In this document: positions 24,245 through 32,643 of the stretch, one piece after another
Layout of the letters: every line of letters begins with the position of its first letter
Numbering within the stretch: position 1 is the stretch's first letter
From: JACJXF01 sp964349045
GTDB taxonomy: Bacteria > Bacteroidota > Bacteroidia > Bacteroidales > GCA-2748055
DNA length: 36,695 nucleotides
Assembly: GCA_964349045.1 (NCBI GenBank)
Contig: CAYGFI010000029.1
Location: 1-36,695 of the forward strand
Reading direction: 5' to 3'
Translations under genes and position numbers: made by a program
The notes under the pieces: model-generated
Database searches by the model: none
What the model was told of the DNA's origin: nothing
What the model saw: only the letters and a program-made list of their open reading frames with translations

Positions 24245-25861
24245 TTAATTTGAAAGAGTTAACCTTTTCTTTAATACAGTCATAGAGTTTGAAAGTCCGT
24301 TTAAAAAATCCTGGTATGAATCATTTCCCTGCCTTACCCGGTATTCATGCTCTTTCCTCATTTTTCTCAATTCAACATATAACCCATTATATTCCTGATA
24401 AAATTTACCCTCATCACATTCATCAAGGTAATAAAAAATATTTCCATTGCTTATGGTAGTTCCCTCGCTCAGAAATGCATTAAACAGGCAGCAGGAAGCG
24501 AACGATACAGTATCAGTAACTATGATCTTTGCAGCCAGTCCTGCGCCTTCACTGTTTCCTGCAAGTATCCTGCCACGACTTTGTTTCCTTGTTGCATAAC
24601 CGGTATCAACCTGAAGGATGATTTCCTTAATGGTTTCACCGGTGATAAGCGATTCATTAAAAGGTATTTCAATAAGCAGGGATTTGGTCAGCCTGGTTGA
24701 AAGCATCGAGTTGAATAACAGGGAGAACAGGTCAGCCCGTTTCTCTTCGCGATTCAGTGATTTAAAATCATGTATCAGGTACAAAACCGGGTAATTCCCT
24801 GTAACCGCTTCATAGCCGGGCGGAAGTAGCACTCCTGCTTCAAGATCTGTACCGGTGATATTAATTATTTCCATGTTCCCGGCAGGAAAAGAGGCGCCAA
24901 CATCTTCATTTTCAGGATTATCAGGATAAGTTGTACCCTGAAATGCACTATTAATAAACAGCAGGGCTTCATGAAGGGAATTATGCCAGTAATCCCAGGA
25001 ATGGGTTCCATCGCTGACCCGGTATTCGTGCCTGATTTCATTATCTCTCATCAGACAATGCAGTGCACTATTCGTCACCGACAAAGATTCTTCATCATCG
25101 CCACAATCGATAAAAATTTTAAGTTCATTGAACTGTGTAGTCTCTCCCCCGTTAAAAAAATAAAAAGGACTATTTTGTCTGAAATATTCTGTTAGCCTGG
25201 AATTCCCTTTGGTACCGGTCCCTCCGAAAATTGATCCCCATTGATAATCAAATACACTTTCAGGTTCCGCGAGGTATTGCTCATCAGTTCGAAATGACAT
25301 ACTCAGGGGAACACTTACGCTAAACAGATCCGGGTTCAGGACCGGCAGGATCAATGCACCGTATCCTCCCATGGAATAGCCCATTACTGCCCTCTGGGAT
25401 TTATCGGCTTTTGTACGGAACAGTGAGTCTATCGCAGGAACCAGTTCCTCTGTAAACATGTCCATATATGCGAATTTCCCGTTATGTTTATTCACATAAT
25501 AGGAATTAAACCCTTCCGGCATCACAAAAATCATGGGTGAAATTTCAGAAGAAAATTTATCCGAATAATAGTTAATTCGTCCGCCACTGTACCAGGCAGA
25601 TTCATCATCACCGAAGCCATGTAGCAGGTAAACAACCGGAAAGGAGTCAGTTGAAGTATTATAGTTTTCCGGCAGCAAAACAGCATAATTTATTGACCTG
25701 TCCAATATTTCACTCTTAATTGTTTCGTTTTTCATCAGTCGTACATATGGTTCATCAATAACTTCAGACTCTCTGGCACATCCCCGGGAACCGGAAAATA
25801 TCATCGCTACCATTGTAAAAAACAGCAGGAATAATCCATATTTTTTTTTGGAAAATTTCAT
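24245..25861 (-). CDS. Exported tandem esterase-fold protein, second domain degenerate (operon gene 7)
   Basis: I chose ATG 25861 (538 residues). A longer in-frame start at 25921 would overlap the upstream gene by 50 bp and bury the signal peptide. The export signal is KKKYGLFLLFFTMVAMIFSG; Cys28 (SRGC) may be lipidated. Domain 1 has VVYLLHGFGDDESAW, Ser163 in MGYSMGG, DCGDDE (252-257) and His287 in DGTHSWDYW. Domain 2 has YPVLYLIHDFK, GNSEGAG with Ser437 and YYLDECDEGKF. Its expected GGHxW position reads RQGNDSYQDF, with no His. The same decay pattern as in the downstream paralogue means it predates, or was kept after, the duplication. Confidence 0.85.
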   Translation of the reverse strand: MKFSKKKYGLFLLFFTMVAMIFSGSRGCARESEVIDEPYVRLMKNETIKSEILDRSINYAVLLPENYNTSTDSFPVVYLLHGFGDDESAWYSGGRINYYSDKFSSEISPMIFVMPEGFNSYYVNKHNGKFAYMDMFTEELVPAIDSLFRTKADKSQRAVMGYSMGGYGALILPVLNPDLFSVSVPLSMSFRTDEQYLAEPESVFDYQWGSIFGGTGTKGNSRLTEYFRQNSPFYFFNGGETTQFNELKIFIDCGDDEESLSVTNSALHCLMRDNEIRHEYRVSDGTHSWDYWHNSLHEALLFINSAFQGTTYPDNPENEDVGASFPAGNMEIINITGTDLEAGVLLPPGYEAVTGNYPVLYLIHDFKSLNREEKRADLFSLLFNSMLSTRLTKSLLIEIPFNESLITGETIKEIILQVDTGYATRKQSRGRILAGNSEGAGLAAKIIVTDTVSFASCCLFNAFLSEGTTISNGNIFYYLDECDEGKFYQEYNGLYVELRKMRKEHEYRVRQGNDSYQDFLNGLSNSMTVLKKRLTLSN

Positions 25862-25871
25862 TTCATCCTGC

Positions 25872-27440
25872 TTATTTATTTGGATCCAGGACCTGACCGG
25901 GAGCATCAGCATAAATAACATACGACTTAAGGGTTATCCTGAAATCGGGATCCTGGTTCACCCATTTTAATTCTACTGCATGGTTTCCGTTTTCGAGCAT
26001 ATACTTGTGGTATATATCATATTTTCGAACGATATAATCAAAAGGCATTTTGATTTGTTCTGTTTTTATACCATCCAGGTAAACATCCAAAAGTGCAATG
26101 TAATCGCTGGTTGATTCCCCACATTGACTTTTTACGTTTCCCAGTATAACAATACCATTACCAATGAAATCAATCTTAATATTTTCCTCCAAATAATCTT
26201 TTCTCACCAGGAGTTCTTTAACAGGATACATGCCCTCAAAAGACTGCTCAAACTTTAATTTTGCGGGTTTTTGAACCTTGATTGTGATATACCCGTCGTT
26301 TTCTTCTCCTCCGTTTTGTTTAATCAGGGCAAGGGCGTGTTTAAAGCTTATGTCATAAATTTGATTTAAGGAAAGTTCAGTATAAGGAAAATTCAAATCA
26401 TTAACCAATTCAACAGCCGGTTTCCAGAAATCGGGAATCCCATCATAACCCGAAATTACGCCAAGTATACCTGCAGCAGTTGCCGGGTTGCAATCCGAAT
26501 CCTGTCCGCAACGGGTAGAAATATCCATGGTTTTATAGAAATCTTTTTCGCCATACAATAAACCGATAACAACATAAGCAGCATTGACACTTGCATCAAT
26601 ATTAAATGAGTTAAACACTCCTTCAGGACAACCTTTTTCCGATGTATGTTTCTTTTCAAACTCAAACCAGCATTGTTTCCAGTCATCCGGGTATTGCTTA
26701 TGCCATTTGATTACATCGCTGATTGCTTTGTAAAACCTGGTATTCTGCGGAACAGATTCCAATCCCGTGTTAATAATAAAATCAATATCTTCAGAAATAA
26801 AAGCTGTTGAATACATTGCAGCCATGAATGCCCCGCCATACCATCCATCGCCATAATTCATAATGTGACCGATACGGTCGCTATAAAGGTTTGCGGTATT
26901 TATCATACCCGGGGTAATCATTCCGATAAAATCCGCTTCTATCTGGAAGTCAATATCGTCAGCATGGGGATTGTTTAACCAATGACCGGATGCCGGAGGC
27001 ATGATGCCATTCAGAATATTATAGCGGGCTGCCTGGTTTGCATGCCACAATTTGTAGTCGTCTTTCGCGAAAGACATTGCGAATGAATCTGCAGGTGCAT
27101 CAAGTCCTGCTCTTTCAAGAACTTCAACGAATGTAAGATCCATGTAAACATCATCATACAAACCCGGATCGGATTCAAAAGTCTCCTTTATATAAGTATC
27201 ATACCAGGTCATATTCTGGTAATCCTGGATCATGGTTCCCCTGAATTTAAATTCGGTAGGGCCTCCAAATGTACAACCAATGGTCTGTCCCGCCCAGCCT
27301 CCCTTAATTTTATCTTTCAATACCCCGGTTGATAATGTCGCCGTTTCGGGCAATGATATAGTCTTTTTAACCGGGCTGACGCATGATGCCACAAGAAATA
27401 AAACCAGAACAACACATATCGGATTGATAACTTTTTTCAT
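25872..27440 (-). CDS. Exported ADP-ribosylglycohydrolase-fold lipoprotein (operon gene 6)
   Basis: The protein has 522 residues and a lipobox LVASC (Cys20). The DraG/ARH fold occupies about 38-385: LKDKIKGGWAGQTIG at the start, metal-binding LYDDVYMDL (Asp96, Asp97, Asp101), HADDIDFQIEADF, and the second metal site CGQDSDCNPATAAG (Asp314, Asp316). Residues about 390-515 form a beta-sandwich module of carbohydrate-binding type (LDVYLDGIK, HAVELKWVNQ). The family normally removes ADP-ribose from proteins in the cytosol; here it is exported and sits in a SusCD locus. It is a close paralogue of the preceding gene (same motifs throughout). Activity on a ribosyl or other glycosyl linkage is inference. 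Confidence 0.85.
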   Translation of the reverse strand: MKKVINPICVVLVLFLVASCVSPVKKTISLPETATLSTGVLKDKIKGGWAGQTIGCTFGGPTEFKFRGTMIQDYQNMTWYDTYIKETFESDPGLYDDVYMDLTFVEVLERAGLDAPADSFAMSFAKDDYKLWHANQAARYNILNGIMPPASGHWLNNPHADDIDFQIEADFIGMITPGMINTANLYSDRIGHIMNYGDGWYGGAFMAAMYSTAFISEDIDFIINTGLESVPQNTRFYKAISDVIKWHKQYPDDWKQCWFEFEKKHTSEKGCPEGVFNSFNIDASVNAAYVVIGLLYGEKDFYKTMDISTRCGQDSDCNPATAAGILGVISGYDGIPDFWKPAVELVNDLNFPYTELSLNQIYDISFKHALALIKQNGGEENDGYITIKVQKPAKLKFEQSFEGMYPVKELLVRKDYLEENIKIDFIGNGIVILGNVKSQCGESTSDYIALLDVYLDGIKTEQIKMPFDYIVRKYDIYHKYMLENGNHAVELKWVNQDPDFRITLKSYVIYADAPGQVLDPNK

Positions 27441-27448
27441 TGTTAGTA

Positions 27449-29086
27449 TTAAATTGGCAAATTACTTTTGGGTTGAAATTCAGAATAAACTATCAGATCG
27501 TTAATACGGATCTCATAATCTTCAAGATGGTTAAGCCATTTAAGCCTGATGCTATGTTTGCCTTCTGGCAACTGGTATTTCCATGCAGGCTCCAGTCTGC
27601 GTGAGGTGTTCTTCATCGGCAATAATACTTTTTGATCCAGTTTTCCATCTATATATATTTCCACTTCTGCCACATAAGGATCATGCAGTTCAGCAAGTCC
27701 AAATACTTCGGAACCCAGACGTTTGGAAATACGGTCAATATAATCTTTGTCAACTTTTGAACGCTTAACCATATTACCATAAAGAATATACCCGTTTCCG
27801 GTAAATCCGAACGAAAATTCATCTGTAAAGGATATATCGATTTTATCCCGGGAAACCGGGAATGTATTTTCAAAGTTTTGCTCAAAAGCAACGGGAACCG
27901 GTTCTGCCAGGGAAATCTCTATACTGTCGCCTTCTGTTTTACCACCTGCAAGCTGTATCATTCCCATTGCATGTTTCATGCTTAATTCATAGGCAGTTTT
28001 CAGTGATATTGGAGAACCTTCGAACTTTAAAGATTCAATTTCCTGAAGGGGCTTCAGCCAGAATTCCTGGATATTGGAATAACCTGACATTACACCCAAA
28101 ACGCCGCCTACTGTCGCGGGGTTGCAATCAGCATCCTGCCCGCAGCGTGCTGCAATATCAATCGACCTTGTGAAATCTCCATTGCCATATAAAAGCCCGA
28201 TAGCCACATAAGCCGAATTGATTTTTGCATCAATATTAAAAGATAAAAAACACCCTTTTGGACAACCAACATCTTTGTTCCATTTCTTTTGAAGTTCAAA
28301 CCATGTTTCTTTCCAGTCACCGGGATATTTTTTGTGCCATTTTACAACATCAGCAATACAATCGTGAAATTTAGTTCCTTTGGGAATGGTTTTCAGGGAT
28401 TGTTCCACAATATATGTCGGTTTATCCGACACAAACGCAAGAGAATATAATGCTGAAACAAAAACTCCTCCATACCAGCCATCTCCGCTGTTCATAATGT
28501 GTCCGACGCGGTCGGCAATTTCAGTTACTGAATTCACCATGCCCGGGGCCATCAAACCGATAAAATCGGCTTCAATCTGAAAATCCAAATCATCGGCATG
28601 AGGATTATTCGTCCAGTTTCCTGAATTTGGAGGCATAATTCCGTTCAGAATATTATACCTGGAAGCCTGGTTGGCATGGGCCAGGTGATACTCTGTATTC
28701 GCCCAATGATGTGCTATAGAATCCCCTGGAACATCCAATCCGTATTTATCAAATACATTTACAAAATTCAGGTCTGTGTATATATCATCAAACAAACCGG
28801 GTTTTTTGTCCCACCAGTATTTTACATAACCTTCACCCCATGGAATATTCTGATATTCATCAATTATTGAGCCCTGGTATTTGAATTCAACAGGCGCCCC
28901 GTAAACAACCCCTATTGTTTGTCCTGCCCAGCCTCCTTTAATCTTATCGAGCAATTCCTCCTTACTTAATTGAAATGAACCTTCAGATAAAGGATCTGGA
29001 ATTTGATTCTGAGTACATAATAATCCGGAACATACCAGAAAAAGGATTAATAAGTAAGGTAGTATATTTTTCAGGAACTTCATCAT
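27449..29086 (-). CDS. Exported ADP-ribosylglycohydrolase-fold lipoprotein (operon gene 5)
   Basis: The protein has 545 residues and a probable lipobox SGLLC (Cys24). Motifs are LLDKIKGGWAGQTIG, LFDDIYTDL (Asp100, Asp101, Asp105), NNPHADDLDFQIEADF and CGQDADCNPATVGG (Asp318, Asp320). A C-terminal beta-sandwich lies at about 395-535 (VEIYIDGKLDQK, HSIRLKWLN). The start codon shares a base with the stop of the gene before it (TAATG), so the two are translationally coupled. Together with gene 6 it forms a tandem-duplicated pair. In place of the classical TDDT and DTD(T) motifs, both carry DDxxxD and DxDCN, which keeps the metal ligands but changes the residue next to them. Confidence 0.85.
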   Translation of the reverse strand: MMKFLKNILPYLLILFLVCSGLLCTQNQIPDPLSEGSFQLSKEELLDKIKGGWAGQTIGVVYGAPVEFKYQGSIIDEYQNIPWGEGYVKYWWDKKPGLFDDIYTDLNFVNVFDKYGLDVPGDSIAHHWANTEYHLAHANQASRYNILNGIMPPNSGNWTNNPHADDLDFQIEADFIGLMAPGMVNSVTEIADRVGHIMNSGDGWYGGVFVSALYSLAFVSDKPTYIVEQSLKTIPKGTKFHDCIADVVKWHKKYPGDWKETWFELQKKWNKDVGCPKGCFLSFNIDAKINSAYVAIGLLYGNGDFTRSIDIAARCGQDADCNPATVGGVLGVMSGYSNIQEFWLKPLQEIESLKFEGSPISLKTAYELSMKHAMGMIQLAGGKTEGDSIEISLAEPVPVAFEQNFENTFPVSRDKIDISFTDEFSFGFTGNGYILYGNMVKRSKVDKDYIDRISKRLGSEVFGLAELHDPYVAEVEIYIDGKLDQKVLLPMKNTSRRLEPAWKYQLPEGKHSIRLKWLNHLEDYEIRINDLIVYSEFQPKSNLPI

Positions 29087-31092
29087 TATTGATTTTTAGT
29101 TGTTCGATAAATACTTAATTCCGTGATCGACGTAAATGACGATACATTTTTTGTGTATTTGTTCCAGTGAGATTCAACACCGGTATCACCAATAATCCTT
29201 ATGGCTTTTGTTCTAACAGGGTCGAAACTAATCAGGTATTCCACAAAATGAGGCTGGTAAAACACAATACCGGTTTCGGGTAACTCATGATTAAAAGATT
29301 GGTTTTTAACCGGGTTCCATTTGCCATCATCGTTCTGATACTGAACATTTAAGGATGTAAACCATCCTCCAAATTCTTCCATGCATCCTGTGTGAAAAGC
29401 AATCATATCTATTTCCTGCTCTGTTTCCCAGCCATAGCCAAAATAATCGACTTTCGGGATATTAGCTTTTGCAGCCAGGCTGTAAAAAACAGAACCCGGC
29501 CCTCCAATTTTCCCATCCCGGATGACTTCTACATCTTTTGCATACATTGATTTTCCAAAGGTAAACCAACATGAGTCCAGCACTGCTTCATTAAGGGTTC
29601 TTACATTGGTGAAAACAGTATCTGCTGTATTAGCAATATTCTGATTTCTTACCACCAATTCAAACTCCTTTGAAATACTTTGTTTACCCTTGCTTAATTC
29701 AATATTGACCTTAAAGCTTCCTGTATTTTGCGGGATACCGTTAAGACGTCCTTTTTCAAATTGAATTCCCCCGGGAAGTTCTCCCCCGGACAGTTTCCAG
29801 GTAAAATTTTTATTTCCCTCGCTGTAAAAAGAATAATCCACAGGAAGATTAACTTCCATTCGTGGAAGTGGTCCGATATAGAATTCAAGAGGCGGAGTAA
29901 AAACTGCCTCCGTATTTATACTGATAATTTCCTTACCCGGCTTTCCGAAAATTTTACCCCCTTTGGACTTAATAAGTTCCAGGCTGATTTTGACTGTATT
30001 ATCGATCATTTCCTGTATCGATGCATCAGGAAGATCATAACGTGTTACATTAATATACCGGTCGTTAAAGGGTTTTGTCCAACCTTCAACCGGTAAGTAT
30101 AAATCTTCCGGCAGGGCTTTAAATCCGTACATTACACCCATTAAACCGGCAACTGTAGCTGCCTGGTTATCAGCATCAAAACCCATGGCGCATGAAAGAT
30201 CCAGGGTTTTTTGAAAATCCCCTTTGCCATAAAGCATGGCAAGTATTCCGCAAGCTCCATTAAGATTGGCATTCCAGATGGTCTTTGTCATGTCTGGTTC
30301 GTTCACATAATATTCATCAGCCATATTCTTCCTTGCCATGATCCAGTTTTCGGGGTACTTTTTATAGAGGGATATCATTTTCCTTACCGTTTGAGCATAC
30401 CTGCCATTTGCCGGAAGTGATTCAAGGCCAATCTGTATCAGTTTCATTACATCAGATTCGAAGAATGCGGCCGAATACATCGCCCCATAGTGAATGGTTG
30501 GCTCAACACCCCAGTCGTCGCTGGTGATCCGAGCGGCAAAATCAGATTTCCGGGCTGCATATTGAACCATTCCGGGAGCTGTAAATGCCCATATTTCATT
30601 AATAAGCTGGGGATCGATCTGGTACCAGTGCGGATTCAATTCCTTACTTCCGGTAAAGGGAGGTGTAAATCCAAAATGCATCAATCCCAGTGCTCCGCGA
30701 TTTGCGAGCCAAACGCGGTCGCGGATATGATACATCCACGCTTCCCGCAATTGCTCATAAGCAGGCTCAGGGCCATATTTATTCATTTGCAGCAGGTACA
30801 TGTATTCCACATCAGTATCATCATCAGAAAATGCTCCCTGAAAGGATTTGAGCTTATCAAGATTTTTGGAATAACCGTAGGGCCAGTTTTCTGGTCCCGG
30901 ATCATTTACATATTTATTTTCGTGCGGTAAACCATAAATATTACCAATCATCTGGCCTATCCAGGCACCGGCAATCTTATCTTTCATCTCTTCAAGGGAA
31001 ATGCTTTTCTCTTTTCCCTGGCATGCAGAATTTTGTGAAAATCCCACGATAAAAAGCAGGGCAAACATAACATATATGAAATTTTTCTTCAT
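29086..31092 (-). CDS. Exported ADP-ribosylglycohydrolase-fold protein with Ig-like and F5/8-type modules (operon gene 4)
   Basis: The protein has 668 residues with an export signal at about 1-24. The DraG/ARH fold at about 33-380 begins EMKDKIAGAWIGQMIG. It has the classical motif FSDDDTDVEYMY (Asp90-92, Thr93) and second metal site GFDADNQAATVAG (Asp306, Asp308). Residues about 410-481 are a putative Ig domain of the He_PIG type (LPGGIQFEKGRLNGIPQNTG). Residues about 490-665 resemble an F5/8-type C (discoidin) carbohydrate-binding module (FGGWFTSLNVQYQNDDGKW, TKAIRIIGDTG). It is more distant from genes 5 and 6 than they are from each other. It starts 6 bp after SusD. The substrate is unknown. 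Confidence 0.85.
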   Translation of the reverse strand: MKKNFIYVMFALLFIVGFSQNSACQGKEKSISLEEMKDKIAGAWIGQMIGNIYGLPHENKYVNDPGPENWPYGYSKNLDKLKSFQGAFSDDDTDVEYMYLLQMNKYGPEPAYEQLREAWMYHIRDRVWLANRGALGLMHFGFTPPFTGSKELNPHWYQIDPQLINEIWAFTAPGMVQYAARKSDFAARITSDDWGVEPTIHYGAMYSAAFFESDVMKLIQIGLESLPANGRYAQTVRKMISLYKKYPENWIMARKNMADEYYVNEPDMTKTIWNANLNGACGILAMLYGKGDFQKTLDLSCAMGFDADNQAATVAGLMGVMYGFKALPEDLYLPVEGWTKPFNDRYINVTRYDLPDASIQEMIDNTVKISLELIKSKGGKIFGKPGKEIISINTEAVFTPPLEFYIGPLPRMEVNLPVDYSFYSEGNKNFTWKLSGGELPGGIQFEKGRLNGIPQNTGSFKVNIELSKGKQSISKEFELVVRNQNIANTADTVFTNVRTLNEAVLDSCWFTFGKSMYAKDVEVIRDGKIGGPGSVFYSLAAKANIPKVDYFGYGWETEQEIDMIAFHTGCMEEFGGWFTSLNVQYQNDDGKWNPVKNQSFNHELPETGIVFYQPHFVEYLISFDPVRTKAIRIIGDTGVESHWNKYTKNVSSFTSITELSIYRTTKNQ

Positions 31093-31098
31093 TATAAT

Positions 31099-32622
31099 TT
31101 ATCTTGGATTCTGTGTGAGATTTGGATTTACATTTAAAACGGTTTGTGGTATCGGGAACAATTTTGCATTAGGTCCGGAGGCTGGTTTATTCCACCAGGA
31201 ATTCCCCCAGACACCAAACCGGATCTGATCCTGGCGGCGATGAGCCTCCAGGGCAAACTCCCTCCCCAACTCGTTCAGCAATTCCTGGTTGCTGAGATCG
31301 GAAAGATTATAAGCTGAAAGACCTGCCCTTGTTCGGATTTTTATGAGTTCCGGATCGGAAATCATCTCTCCTGCCCTGCCTAGTCTGTATAAGGCTTCAA
31401 ACTTAGTGTACAAAACATCAGCATAACGGAAAAGCACGAAATCATTTTCCATATCGTTTACATAATATTCGAGATTCGGCTGGTACTCATATTTATTGAA
31501 CCTGGCTCCTTCCCAACGTTTTCTTGACTTATAATTGGCGACAGTTGGAGTATATTCAAACCAAACAGTATCATTTTGTGTGCCCTCAATAAAATAAATG
31601 GGCGCTCCGTTTATGTCGTATTGCTGCCCAAAGAGAAATGACTTTCTTCTGAGATCCTGTGCTGAATACTTATCAAGAAATCCGGGTTCAAGAACAAATT
31701 CGTCCCACATCTGACCTACAAATTCGAAGGTCTGTCGGCTTGCATCGTTAAGAGTAAGTGTGTACCAGTAAAAATTATCTTTGGTATAAATGGAATTCAT
31801 TACTATGACAAAAATATTTTCGCTTGAATTATCATTCTGAGCTTTAAAATTTGCGAAATAGTCTTCTTCAATTTCATATGCATCAAGAGCAATTACCTGG
31901 TCGCAGGCGGAAATTGCTTCCTCCCATTTTGGAATTCCAATCCATTCTCCGGCATTAAGATATAGTTTTGCAAGCAGAGCATAAGCCATTCCTTTAGTCA
32001 CCCGGCCATAATAAGCCAGATCAGGCTGCTCCTGGAGCTTATCAATATTATCCTTAATTTCGGTTTCAATAAAATTAAACATGAAATCTCTGTCTTTCTG
32101 TTGCGGAAGTTCCTTGTTAGTAAAATCAACTGAGAAAGGTACATTTCCCCAGTTATCCATTGCCCAGTAATAAAATAACGCTCGTAGAACCTTAATTTCC
32201 GCAACAATCTTATCTTTTCCCTCGAAATTAATCGGGGATGATTCCGTTTCATATAAAACCTCGTTGCATGCACTGATTCCTTCATATACAAACTCCCATG
32301 CCAGTGTGAGTATTTTATTATTGGCTTCAAAAGCATGACTGTGCAGCTGATCCCAGCGGCCATTATCCCAAACAAATCCATCGTCACGGCCGGGTGCAAC
32401 CATTTCATCAGACGACATTTCTATGAGTGTCCAAAGACTAAACTCTTCCGGAAAAGATTGCAGTTTGGTATAAGCCCTCCCGGCATTCATCAGCACATCT
32501 TTTTCTGTCCTGAAAAAATTGTCGAAAGGGATATCTGAATATACTTCTTCACTCAGATCAGTGCAGGAAAATGTACTGAATATTGTTGTGAAGATTAAGA
32601 TTATAGCAAAATTCTTATTCAT
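31099..32622 (-). CDS. SusD/RagB-type outer-membrane glycan-binding lipoprotein (operon gene 3)
   Basis: The protein has 507 residues and a lipobox FSTFSC (Cys20). The N-terminal SusD-like part has VYSDIPFDNFFRTEKDVL and AEIKVLRALFYYWAMDNWGN (the conserved E(x)RalyYf block). The RagB/SusD C-terminal part has FVLFRYADVLYTKFEALYR, IRTRAGL and EFALEAHRRQDQIRFG, ending in the usual FPIPQTVLNVNPNLTQNP. It binds ligand at the cell surface and closes over the SusC pore. It sits 21 bp after SusC. Confidence 0.95.
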   Translation of the reverse strand: MNKNFAIILIFTTIFSTFSCTDLSEEVYSDIPFDNFFRTEKDVLMNAGRAYTKLQSFPEEFSLWTLIEMSSDEMVAPGRDDGFVWDNGRWDQLHSHAFEANNKILTLAWEFVYEGISACNEVLYETESSPINFEGKDKIVAEIKVLRALFYYWAMDNWGNVPFSVDFTNKELPQQKDRDFMFNFIETEIKDNIDKLQEQPDLAYYGRVTKGMAYALLAKLYLNAGEWIGIPKWEEAISACDQVIALDAYEIEEDYFANFKAQNDNSSENIFVIVMNSIYTKDNFYWYTLTLNDASRQTFEFVGQMWDEFVLEPGFLDKYSAQDLRRKSFLFGQQYDINGAPIYFIEGTQNDTVWFEYTPTVANYKSRKRWEGARFNKYEYQPNLEYYVNDMENDFVLFRYADVLYTKFEALYRLGRAGEMISDPELIKIRTRAGLSAYNLSDLSNQELLNELGREFALEAHRRQDQIRFGVWGNSWWNKPASGPNAKLFPIPQTVLNVNPNLTQNPR

Positions 32623-32643
32623 GACTTGTCCGTTTTAACAGGT

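Noticed and set aside
25862..25921. Longer N-terminus for the 538-residue esterase
   Set aside because: It overlaps the preceding gene by 50 bp and would bury the signal peptide; ATG 25861 fits the operon spacing.
30490..30930. 146-residue plus-strand open frame opposite the 668-residue ARH-fold gene
   Set aside because: It is a shadow of a gene with strong family motifs on the other strand; no ribosome site or domain was seen.
31998..32408. 136-residue minus-strand frame inside susD
   Set aside because: It is a second frame of the same strand as a clear SusD gene and has no independent support.
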